Notes under the pieces: generated by a model
Databases searched by the model: none
What the model saw: the letters and a program-made list of their open reading frames with translations, nothing else
What the model was told of the DNA's origin: nothing
Position numbers and translations under genes: made by a program
Assembly (NCBI GenBank): GCA_001275005.1
Contig: JWZX01000766.1
Span: forward strand, 1 to 15,449
DNA: 15,449 nt
Reading direction: 5' to 3'
Origin: Chrysochromulina tobinii
Lineage: Eukaryota; Haptophyta; Prymnesiales; Chrysochromulinaceae
Part shown: positions 1 to 7,304 of the stretch, one piece after another
Position numbering within the stretch: the stretch's first letter is position 1
Layout of the letters: each line of letters begins with the position of its first letter

Positions 1-355
1 CAGTAGTCATGTAAGCGCGCCCCCCGGGGACGCGCCTGCATGAGCGCCGCTGTACTGTGTGGTCCTGTTTCTAATTCACACACACACGGACACGCAAAAA
101 AATGGGTCCGCCGGCCAAAACCTATCGGGTCGCGCGCGCGCTATTTTCACGCGGGCGGTTAATCTCAGAGGCTTCCCTCCCGGTGTTCCAACGGGGGTGG
201 GGAAGAACCATGGTGGGTACCCCGTGAGTGTACCGGCTCTGTGTGTCCCGGCTCCCCCCGGTGGCCCGGCGTCTGGAACTCGTGCGTGGGTTCCTGTACA
301 GGACGCGCTTGGCGCGGCGCCTGACGCTCCATATCCAACACGAGGCGGTTCGCAT
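1..355 (+). promoter_or_regulatory. 5' leader of the large scaffold gene, with upstream ORFs
   Basis: This stretch precedes the first in-frame ATG of the large gene. It contains an ATG-TAA start-stop at 9-14, a 40-residue ORF at 40-162 and a 41-residue ORF at 102-227. The last begins in a favourable context (three A before ATG, G after) and has a second internal ATG at 210 with an ACC-ATG-G context. A GTGAGT, a textbook 5' splice donor, sits at 224-229, overlapping the stop of that ORF. The large gene's frame is open through the leader back to a GTG at 59, but no ATG lies in that frame before 356. Upstream ORFs could limit translation, or 102-223 could be a first exon. I could not find an acceptor that joins this exon to the main frame in the correct phase. 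Confidence 0.35.
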
Positions 356-3300
356 ATGCACGAAGCGCGAGTCCCGAAGCGCATGCCTGGGTCGCCGGGG
401 AGTCCGGGGCGACTCCAACGACCGTTCTCGCATTCGAGCAGCTTCTTCGGCCACGTGCCTTCTCGTAGCGGCGTCTCGTCATCTCGATCCGAGTCGATCC
501 TGCGTCCAGACGTCGCTAGGTGGCTTATAGAGACGGAGGCGATGAGAACAGCTGCAAGCTTGCGGCAAGCTTGCCTGGCGAACGCCGCTCGTGGAAAGCA
601 CGGTACTGCAGTGGAGGCGATGAGAAAGTTCCTTGCCAAACATGGACCTAGTTACCCAAGGCTCGCAGAGGATCGGCTGAGTCACACCATCCGACTGTGC
701 AACGAGCTGGCGCTCATTTGCATACAAAGGGATGCAGCCGAGCTTCACGCCGCTCACGCGTATCTCGACTGGGCCTGCCGTACCTCTGCAGCGCACTCAG
801 CCCCTATCGCGCTACGCGCAGTCACGCTCAACACTGCCGGCATCTATTTTATGCGCTCGGGTGCTCCAGAAGTGGCGCTGAGGTGCCTCGCCAGCGCAAT
901 CACTGCAGGTGGATCGAATGCGACCGATGACATCACGATTCACGCAAGCTTGAACATGACGACTGCGCTCGCTGAGATGGGTCGGCACGGTGAGGCGCTC
1001 GACACGGCCGAGGAGGTTGTGCGCCTGCTCGCAGGCCCACGATCACCGACGCGAGTTCCGCCAGACCCCTCGCTCCTCTCCGCAGCGCATCACAACCTCG
1101 CCGTGCAACAGCAGCGCATGGGGCTGAGTGAAACAGCAATGCAGTCGTACCGCGCCGCCGCGGAGGCGGCGCGCCAAAGCTCGGCGGGAAGCCTACGGCC
1201 GACGGTGCAAGACGTGGATCATGCAGCGCGCTTCATCGAGAAATCCTACTTATGGGCAAAGCGGCTGCCTGACCATCCGAGCAGCAGGCCGGGCACTCCG
1301 AGCTCTCGTGGTACGCAAGATCCTTTGGCTAGCCATCCTGGCCCAAGCAAGCGATTCCCGACAACAGTAGCCGCGTCTACGACGCTTCGCAGCCGAATGA
1401 GCCCGCCATCCTCTGCCAAGATGCGTCGCTCCAGCTTGAACTTGATGCCGATGGAAGCAATGCAGCCGACTTCGGCTGCCGACAGAGAGTTATTGAGGGT
1501 CGCCCTCTCCATGGTGGGAGGCGCGCCCTCCACGGCGGTTCTGGAACAGGAGGCTCCTGCCTCGCTCCCCGCCCCACTACCGGCGATCGTCGGATCGGGA
1601 ACGCTTCTTGTTCTGCCGATGGTCAAGAGTCGCACGATGCCACAGCTGTCGAGAACGCCAGGCGCGTTTCGTTCCGTCGCCGAGCCGTCTCAGCAAGCCT
1701 CGCCTGCGTCGAGTGCCAGTGGTCGCACGATGCCACAGCTGTCGAGAACGCCGGACGCGTCATATTCCGTCGCCGAGCTGTCTCAGCAAGCCTCGCCTGC
1801 GTCGAGTGCCAGGGGTCGCACGATGCCACAGCTGTCGAGAACGCCAGACGCGTCATTTTCCGTCGCCGAGCTCTCTCAGCAAACCTCGCCTGCGTCGAGT
1901 GCCGGTGCTCAAGGCGGCAGCTTCCACACCACGCGCGCACAACAGACCGTTCGCTCGATGAGCGCGAGGCGAGAGGAGGAGCGCCAGGCGAAATTGGGAG
2001 CCATCAAGACGAGGAAGGAGGCGTCCAGTAATGAAGTGGCCGAGGTCGCTCAGGCCGAAGCCTTACGCGTAGAGGCGGAGCGGGTGACTGCCGAGCGAGC
2101 CGAGGCGGAGCTGCTCGTGCAGGCGATGGCACAAGCGGCGCACGCGTCGGACGAGGTGGCGCGGATGCAGCAGGAGCAGCGCGTGCTAGAGGAGCGAGTG
2201 GCTTCCCCGCAGCGCCGCGAAGCGAGCCAAGGAGATGTACACGGGATGCGGGACGAGCTGTATTCGCAGCTGCGCGAGGCGCTCGCTTTGGAGAGCCAGC
2301 GGGGAGCACAGGAATTTGCTGAATTGATGGAGCCCGAGTTGGTGGTCACGGCTGTGCGACTGGCCAGACAGAATTTGGAGGCGGAGCGCACGGAGGTGGA
2401 CGAAGTGGCCACGGAAGCCGTTAAGGCGGGGCGCACGGGGGCGGACCAACTGGCCACGGACGCGGCAGAGGCTGAGCAGGTGCACACAATCAAAGACGCT
2501 GAGCAATCAGTGGCGGCGGCGACGACGGAAGTGGAGGAAGCTGCAGCGCCCAAGGCGGTGTTTGAGCCGGCTGGCACGGAGATTGATGTGACCCCTTGCC
2601 TCGGGACAGTTTCGTCATTGGCGACGTCGGTAACGCTCGTGGCGGAGGTGATATCTGCGGGCTTATTGGCCGTTACCGGTGTGGCGCTACCGGCAGTGGC
2701 ACCGCCGGTGCCGGCGGTTAAGGAGTTGGAGGTTGAGCATGCGGAGAAGCAAGTCGGCACGGAGGAGGTGCAGCCTGACCGACCACAAGAGCTCCAGTCA
2801 TCCCAGCCGGAGCAAGTCGGAACGGAGGAGGTGCAGCCTCACCAACTACAAGAGCTCGAGTCTTCCCAGGCGGAGCAAGTCGGAACGGAGGAGGTGCAGC
2901 CTCACCAACTACACGAGCCCGAGTCTTCCCAGGCGGAGCAAGTCGGCACGGAGGAGGTGCAGCCTCACCAACTGCACGAGCCCGAGTCATCCCAGGCGGA
3001 GCAAGTCAGCACAGAAGAGGTGCAGCCTCACCAACTGCACGAGCCCGAGTCATCCCAGGCGGAGCAAGTCGGCACGGAGGAGGTGCAGCCTGACCAACTG
3101 CAAGAGCTCGAGTCTTCCCAGGCGCAGCAAGTCGGAACGGAGGAGGTGCAGCCTCACCAACTGCAAGAGCTCGAGTCTTCCCAGGCGCAGCAAGTCGGAA
3201 CGGAAGAGGTGCAGCCTCACCAACTGCACGAGCCCGAGTCTTCCCAGGCGGAGCAAGTTAGCACGGAAGAAGAGGTGCAGCCAGACCAACTACAAGAGCC

Positions 3301-5689
3301 CGAGTCTTCCCAGGCGGAGCAGGTCGGCACAGAGGAGGTGCAGCCAGACCAACTGCACGAGCCCGAGTCATCCCAGGCGGAGCAAGTTAGCACGGAAGAA
3401 GAGGTGCAGCCAGACCAACTACAAGAGCCCGAGTCTTCCCAGGCGGAGCAGGTCGGCACGGAGGAGGTGCAGCCTCACCAACTGCAAGAGCTCGAGTCAT
3501 CCCAGGCGAAGCAAGTCGGCACGGAGGAGGTGCAGCCTGACCAACTGCAAGAGCTCGAGTCTTCCCAGGCGCAGCAAGTCGGAACGGAGGAGGTGCAGCC
3601 TGACCAACTACACGAGCCCGAGTCATCCCAGGCGGAGCAAGTCGGCACGGAGGAGGTGCAGCCAGACCAACTACACGAGCTCGAGTCTTCCCAGGCGCAG
3701 CAAGTCGGAACGGAGGAGGTGCAGCCAGACCAACTACACGAGCCCGAGTCATCCCAGGCGGAGCAAGTTAGCACGGAAGAAGAGGTGCAGCCAGACCAAC
3801 TACACGAGCCCGAGTCATCCCAGGCACAGGAAGTCAGCACGGAGGAGGTGCAGCCTGACCATCTACAAGAGCTCGAGTCATCCCAGGCGAAGCAAGTCAG
3901 CACGGAGGAGGTGCAGCCACACCAACTACACGAGCCCGAGTCTTCCCAGGCACAGCAAGTCGTCACAGAGGAAGTGCAGCCTCACCAACTGCAAGAGCTC
4001 GAGTCATCCCAGGCGAAGCAAGTCGGCACCGAGGAGGTGCAGCCACACCAACTGCAAGAGCTCGAGTCTTCCCAGCCGGAGCAAGTCGGCACGGAGGAGG
4101 TGCAGCCTGACCAACTGCAAGAGCTCCAGTCATCCCAGGCGAAGCAAGTCGGCACGGAGGAGGTGCAGCCAGACCAACTACAAGAGCCCGAGTCATCCCA
4201 GGCGGAGCAAGTCTGCACGCAGGAGATTCAGCCAGACCAACTACAAGAGGAGTTAGTGTTATCTCAGCGGCCCGACACTCAGCCGCCAGTGCCCTCTTCA
4301 GCTGTCAAGCTGGAGCCTGCAGTTCAGCAAGAGCTAGAGGTTGCGGCCGACGACGAGGTGGCCAATGTGGCATCGGCGGCAGATAAGACGCATGCGACCT
4401 CAGAGGAGTCGGAGATGCATCAGGAACGTTGGACCGGACAAGATAACTTCGACATGCGCGAGGCTGAGCGGCTGGAGGCGAAGCGGTTGCAAGCCAAACT
4501 TGCAGAGTCGGAGCGACTGGCAGCAGAGAAGGCGGAGGCGGAGCGTTTCGAGGAGGAGTGCCGTGAGGCAGTGCGGCTCGATGCCGCACATGCTGATCTA
4601 GCACGTGCCGAGGAGGATCGGCAGGCGGAAGAGAAGGCGGCAGCCGACGAAGCGGAGGAAGAGCGGGGCGAGGCGGTGCCGCTGGCCAAGAAACCAGAGG
4701 GTGAGCAGTCATGTGCTGTAGAGGCGGCAGAGGTCGAACAGATGGCTGCCCCTCCGGTCGCGCCAGAGGCAAGCGCGGCTCCGGTGCCAGAGGCCAAGAC
4801 GGCTGCCACTGCTGGCGCTCCGCCCGCCTCGAACCCGAGCCGTCGTGCAGAGGAAGCCGAGCCGGCAGAGCCCGCTCCGGAAACGGTCGAGATCGCGCAG
4901 AGTAATGAGACAGACGAGGAGGATGAAGTACCCTGGACACCCGCGGCTGTGGCCTCCGCCGAGCTCACTTTGTCAACCGCCGAGAAGCTCGTCGCGGCGG
5001 TTCTGCTGGCATCGGACGAGGACGTACGCCTTTCCGCTCTCGACGAGTTGCGACAGTTTACCAACGACGCGTACGGTGCCGATGCTGCCGCAATTGGGGC
5101 TGCCGTGCGCGCCGGCGGCGCAATGGCGGTCCTCGTGTCGTGCGTCGACTCGAGCTCGAGTGACGTGCAGCAGACGGTGTTGTCGTTGCTTGGGAACCTT
5201 TTGACAGACGTATTCGACAGGCACGCCCGGAAGTCTCTCGCTCTCTTTGTGGAGGCAGGCGGGCTGGCAGCCTTGCAAGCTGGGCTGCGCGCAGACTATC
5301 CCGTCAATCTCTTCGCCACTGCCACGCTTCAGAATATCACGTCGCTCGACGCCTTTGAGACGTGCGCGCGGCTGCGGGAGCAGAAGTGTGCCGATGAGCT
5401 GATTGCGATGATGCACGCGACAGACGATGCGGTGATGAAGAGCTACGTGACGGCGGTGCTCGCCAACCTTCGCGCTCAGGACCCCGAGCCGAAGAGTAAT
5501 CCGGCCATCGAGGAGGCGATTCGGATGCGGCGCCTCGCGTCGATCGTGGAGATGATGCAGACGGGCAAGGCGGTATCCACGGTACATCGGCTTGCCAGCC
5601 GATGGCTTGTGCGCCATCGTGCGAGGAAGGCGATGGAGGCCGAGTGCGGAGCAGGAGTTGTAGCAAGTACGGAAGCGGCAGCAGCGTAG
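356..5689 (+). CDS. Large TPR / coiled-coil / 21-residue-repeat / armadillo-like scaffold protein
   Basis: This is a 1777-residue protein if the first in-frame ATG is used; the frame stays open upstream but only with a non-ATG start. Residues about 52-300 are helical TPR-like repeats (for example AAHHNLAVQQQRMGLSETAM), of a style common in protist proteins. Residues 426-518 are three 31-residue repeats starting RTMPQLSRTP. Residues about 536-734 are a charged Ala/Glu coiled coil. Residues 798-1305 are 23 complete and one decayed 21-22-residue repeats. Residues about 1365-1440 are a second coiled coil. Residues about 1542-1710 are armadillo-like helices (AVRAGGAMAVLVSCV, SLLGNLL, FVEAGGLAAL). 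A basic tail near VHRLASRWLVRHRARK is only weakly IQ-like. No signal peptide or membrane segment is evident. TPR and ARM folds bind proteins, so a scaffold or cytoskeletal adaptor role is inferred; no enzyme motif is seen. The ATG context is weak, so the start is uncertain. Confidence 0.85.
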   Translation: MHEARVPKRMPGSPGSPGRLQRPFSHSSSFFGHVPSRSGVSSSRSESILRPDVARWLIETEAMRTAASLRQACLANAARGKHGTAVEAMRKFLAKHGPSYPRLAEDRLSHTIRLCNELALICIQRDAAELHAAHAYLDWACRTSAAHSAPIALRAVTLNTAGIYFMRSGAPEVALRCLASAITAGGSNATDDITIHASLNMTTALAEMGRHGEALDTAEEVVRLLAGPRSPTRVPPDPSLLSAAHHNLAVQQQRMGLSETAMQSYRAAAEAARQSSAGSLRPTVQDVDHAARFIEKSYLWAKRLPDHPSSRPGTPSSRGTQDPLASHPGPSKRFPTTVAASTTLRSRMSPPSSAKMRRSSLNLMPMEAMQPTSAADRELLRVALSMVGGAPSTAVLEQEAPASLPAPLPAIVGSGTLLVLPMVKSRTMPQLSRTPGAFRSVAEPSQQASPASSASGRTMPQLSRTPDASYSVAELSQQASPASSARGRTMPQLSRTPDASFSVAELSQQTSPASSAGAQGGSFHTTRAQQTVRSMSARREEERQAKLGAIKTRKEASSNEVAEVAQAEALRVEAERVTAERAEAELLVQAMAQAAHASDEVARMQQEQRVLEERVASPQRREASQGDVHGMRDELYSQLREALALESQRGAQEFAELMEPELVVTAVRLARQNLEAERTEVDEVATEAVKAGRTGADQLATDAAEAEQVHTIKDAEQSVAAATTEVEEAAAPKAVFEPAGTEIDVTPCLGTVSSLATSVTLVAEVISAGLLAVTGVALPAVAPPVPAVKELEVEHAEKQVGTEEVQPDRPQELQSSQPEQVGTEEVQPHQLQELESSQAEQVGTEEVQPHQLHEPESSQAEQVGTEEVQPHQLHEPESSQAEQVSTEEVQPHQLHEPESSQAEQVGTEEVQPDQLQELESSQAQQVGTEEVQPHQLQELESSQAQQVGTEEVQPHQLHEPESSQAEQVSTEEEVQPDQLQEPESSQAEQVGTEEVQPDQLHEPESSQAEQVSTEEEVQPDQLQEPESSQAEQVGTEEVQPHQLQELESSQAKQVGTEEVQPDQLQELESSQAQQVGTEEVQPDQLHEPESSQAEQVGTEEVQPDQLHELESSQAQQVGTEEVQPDQLHEPESSQAEQVSTEEEVQPDQLHEPESSQAQEVSTEEVQPDHLQELESSQAKQVSTEEVQPHQLHEPESSQAQQVVTEEVQPHQLQELESSQAKQVGTEEVQPHQLQELESSQPEQVGTEEVQPDQLQELQSSQAKQVGTEEVQPDQLQEPESSQAEQVCTQEIQPDQLQEELVLSQRPDTQPPVPSSAVKLEPAVQQELEVAADDEVANVASAADKTHATSEESEMHQERWTGQDNFDMREAERLEAKRLQAKLAESERLAAEKAEAERFEEECREAVRLDAAHADLARAEEDRQAEEKAAADEAEEERGEAVPLAKKPEGEQSCAVEAAEVEQMAAPPVAPEASAAPVPEAKTAATAGAPPASNPSRRAEEAEPAEPAPETVEIAQSNETDEEDEVPWTPAAVASAELTLSTAEKLVAAVLLASDEDVRLSALDELRQFTNDAYGADAAAIGAAVRAGGAMAVLVSCVDSSSSDVQQTVLSLLGNLLTDVFDRHARKSLALFVEAGGLAALQAGLRADYPVNLFATATLQNITSLDAFETCARLREQKCADELIAMMHATDDAVMKSYVTAVLANLRAQDPEPKSNPAIEEAIRMRRLASIVEMMQTGKAVSTVHRLASRWLVRHRARKAMEAECGAGVVASTEAAAA
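1631..1909 (+). repeat. Three tandem 93-bp units (31 residues each)
   Basis: Three head-to-tail copies occupy 1631-1723, 1724-1816 and 1817-1909, all exactly 93 bp and in frame with the large gene. Each unit encodes RTMPQLSRTP, then a variable five-residue patch (GAFRS, DASYS or DASFS), then VAE(P/L)SQQ(A/T)SPASSA. The unit is rich in Ser, Thr and Pro, so it is probably disordered and could hold phosphorylation sites such as SRTP; that role is inferred. Confidence 0.9.
2747..4270 (+). repeat. 63/66-bp coding minisatellite, 23 full copies plus one decayed copy
   Basis: Units of 63 bp encode a 21-residue repeat: a variable E, Q or K, followed by the consensus QVGTEEVQPHQLQELESSQA. Variation is concentrated at the first position, G or S at position 4, H or D at 11, and Q-E-L or H-E-P at 14-16. 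Three units (9, 11 and 17, starting near 3250, 3379 and 3760) carry one extra GAA codon and are 66 bp. Units 9 and 11 are identical at the nucleotide level, which shows recent duplication. The last copy (4205-4270) has drifted at its end. Every length change is a multiple of three. The encoded array is acidic, Gln-rich and contains proline, so it is not a canonical coiled coil. Confidence 0.95.
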
Positions 5690-6398
5690 CGGCAAGGGGA
5701 GAGAGTAGGCCTCGACAAGCATGAAGCAAGTGAATTGCAACTCGGAATGCATGTATGAATTATGTACTAGCTGGGGCGCGGCGTGCGGCGGGTTCGGCGT
5801 CCGGATCCGATATGCGATCAACCGATCATGCCCGCGCCGAGGCATAGCTAACATGATGACGGCATGTGAACCCTGCCGATGGACTTTTCAGGTGAGCTTG
5901 ACGCTCTGTAGACTGTACTCTGAAGGAGTGATCGAGACTTTTGACTTATACCGACCTTACCGCGCGGACCGTCGTCACACGTCAGCAATCACGACCGGTT
6001 GGGCTTGGGGCCGCCGCCTACCGCGGTACCGGCCGCGGCGTCGGTGTGGCGACGGATGTATTTGAATTTTTCTGCGCCAACTCGTCCCCAACCCCGAACC
6101 CCGAACCCGCAAGGCGACGGCGATTTCGCCACTGTGCGCAGCTGTCTCGGCGTGCGCGATTAGTGCGCGAGCCTGCAGCCTCTCTCGCACCTCTCGGCGG
6201 CGTCCTCCGTGCAAGCGGCGTACGAGCTCATCGGCGTGCTCAATTTCCAAAGCCATGGGCCGGATGGAAATGTCTCGATTGAATGATGATGATTGCTTTA
6301 CGTACTCGATTACATATTCATACACTTTCGAGCCTTCACGGTACACCTACTCCCGTGCGTCGTTCCTGTTCCCACTATTCCTACCGGCTCCCTCCAAA
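5690..6398. other. Intergenic region between the scaffold gene and the short coiled-coil gene
   Basis: The first part (5690-6000) has lower GC than the flanking genes and no convincing coding sequence. An open frame at 5721-6065 has codon use unlike the real genes. The only protein-like stretch is the interrupted small ORF at 6056-6286. The last 110 bases before 6399 are pyrimidine-rich and AT-richer (around 6300-6395), consistent with a promoter or leader for the next gene. I see no tRNA, rRNA or transposase. Confidence 0.5.
6056..6286 (+). other. Interrupted small ORF, possible two-exon microprotein or gene relic
   Basis: From ATG at 6056 one frame encodes a leader rich in Pro, then GDGDFATVRSCLG, reaches an in-frame TAG at 6161-6163, and continues in the same frame through LSHLSAASSVQAAYELIGVL and NFQSHGPDGNVSIE to a TGA at 6284-6286. 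The interruption can be removed exactly in frame as 6152-6178, a 27-base segment beginning GTGCGC and ending CTGCAG. That would give about 67 residues. The second half has the GC-rich third positions of the neighbouring genes. I do not recognise the product. It may be a real short gene with a tiny intron, the last exon of something else, a decayed pseudogene, or chance. Confidence 0.2.
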
Positions 6399-6974
6399 AT
6401 GAAGACCGCCTCCTACATGCCGGCGCCCGTTTCGAAACGAGTATCGCCGTCACCAGTCGGGAGCGGCATCTCTTTCCGCAAGCTTCCGCCCGCCTCACAC
6501 GAGTCGATCATGGCGAGCTGCGACCACTGGCTCAGCAAGGCTCAAGGTAATTACGAGGCGCCATCGGCGCGCTGGCTCTTCATGCTGGCACACGAGGTCA
6601 AGGCGCTGCTCGAGCCGCTGCGCAAGGAGCATGCAGCCACGTGCGCCCGCCTTCGTCACCTCGAGAGCGTGCTGCTGCAGTGGACCGAGGTCTTCGACCC
6701 CGCGAGCGGGAGCGGCCTTGCCTCTCCCGCCGCCCTCGCCTCGCAGCTCAAATCGCAACAGTCGACGAACGCGCAGCTGCGCGAGGCGCTTCAAAAGGCT
6801 CACGAGGTGACGGCCGCAGGAGAACGAAGGTGCCTCGAGCTGCTGCGTCAGCACCACGAGGCGCACGCGCAGGAGCGAGAGAGGGAGCGCGATCGGCATG
6901 CCGCTGAGCTCGAGCGCCTGCATCAGCTGCATGCAGCGCAGCTGCGCGTCTTGAGCGCGCGCGCCGAGGCCTGA
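6399..6974 (+). CDS. Short coiled-coil protein of unknown function
   Basis: This is a 191-residue protein beginning MKTASYMPAPVSKRVSPSP. Residues 1-35 are basic and Ser/Pro-rich and probably disordered. Residues about 38-100 are predicted helical (SIMASCDHWLSKAQG, RWLFMLAHEVKALLEPLRKE). Residues about 112-191 form a long charged helix rich in Gln, Glu, Arg and His (QERERERDRHAAELERLHQL), typical of a coiled coil. I chose the ATG at 6399 because it follows a pyrimidine-rich leader and has A at -3. An in-frame ATG at 6255 in a strong context would add 48 residues (MGRMEMSRLN...), whose Tyr/Ser/Phe-rich composition looks like translated leader. No family is recognised and no catalytic motif is visible. 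It converges with the minus-strand zinc-finger gene, about 330 bases apart at their stops. Confidence 0.7.
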   Translation: MKTASYMPAPVSKRVSPSPVGSGISFRKLPPASHESIMASCDHWLSKAQGNYEAPSARWLFMLAHEVKALLEPLRKEHAATCARLRHLESVLLQWTEVFDPASGSGLASPAALASQLKSQQSTNAQLREALQKAHEVTAAGERRCLELLRQHHEAHAQERERERDRHAAELERLHQLHAAQLRVLSARAEA

Positions 6975-7304
6975 GCGCACGCGCTCGTGCATAGTGAAGC
7001 CTAGGCGAACGATTGTGTGCGAGGGCTGTGCCCAAGCGCCATGTGGCTGCAGATAGAATATGGCACACGCGCGTAGCCGAGCGGACAGCCGGAATCCGGG
7101 AATCCGGACGTGAGGCACGAGCCGCCGCATTCGTCGGCTCCGGCGTGTACGTTGTCGAGGGTGCGTATACGCATCCACCGCGCGTGCAGCGCGCGGTCTA
7201 AACGACATAGAACGCATTTTTCCTCGCGCGGTCTAAACGACATCCATATATTACGCTTGTGCGAACCTTGCCGGTTGCGATCCTTGCGATCTTGGAAGCT
7301 CTGT
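6975..7304. other. Gap between convergent genes, shared 3' flanks
   Basis: The stop codons of the coiled-coil gene (+) and the zinc-finger gene (-) face each other here. The gap must hold both 3' UTRs and transcript ends. I see no gene in it. The only structure found is the 19-bp direct repeat at 7190 and 7225. Confidence 0.5.
7190..7243. repeat. 19-bp direct repeat with a 35-bp period
   Basis: The sequence CGCGCGGTCTAAACGACAT occurs at 7190-7208 and again, identical, at 7225-7243. The 16 bases between are T-rich. It lies within the probable 3' UTR of the minus-strand gene. Possible meanings are a short tandem duplication, a paired binding site in the 3' UTR, or the footprint of an excised insertion. 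Confidence 0.85.

Noticed and set aside
3475-3966. Open frames on the minus strand through the minisatellite (units such as SAWDDSGSCSWSGCTSS)
   Set aside because: Same cause as above: a stop-free unit copied many times. No start context, no flanking domain.
2679-4256. A 525-codon open frame on the plus strand overlapping the repeat, encoding Arg/Ser-rich units like RRRCSLTNCKSSS
   Set aside because: It is open only because one 63-bp unit lacks stops in that frame and is repeated about 24 times. The 66-bp units keep phase in every frame, so they do not favour it. It ends with the array, and the main frame continues into recognisable domains.
4420-5064. Minus-strand Ser/Ala-rich frame opposite the second coiled coil and armadillo start
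   Set aside because: Glu/Ala codons with GC-rich third positions read as Ser/Ala on the other strand. The plus strand has the recognisable domain.
5590-5640. IQ calmodulin-binding motif at the end of the scaffold protein (VHRLASRWLVRHRARK)
   Set aside because: Only part of the IQ consensus is met: the Ile-Gln and central Arg-Gly positions are changed. I kept it as a weak remark only.
5721-6065. A 114-codon ORF starting with ATG after the scaffold gene
   Set aside because: Codon use and amino acid makeup (many Cys, Arg, Tyr) differ from the genes around it, and no motif is seen.
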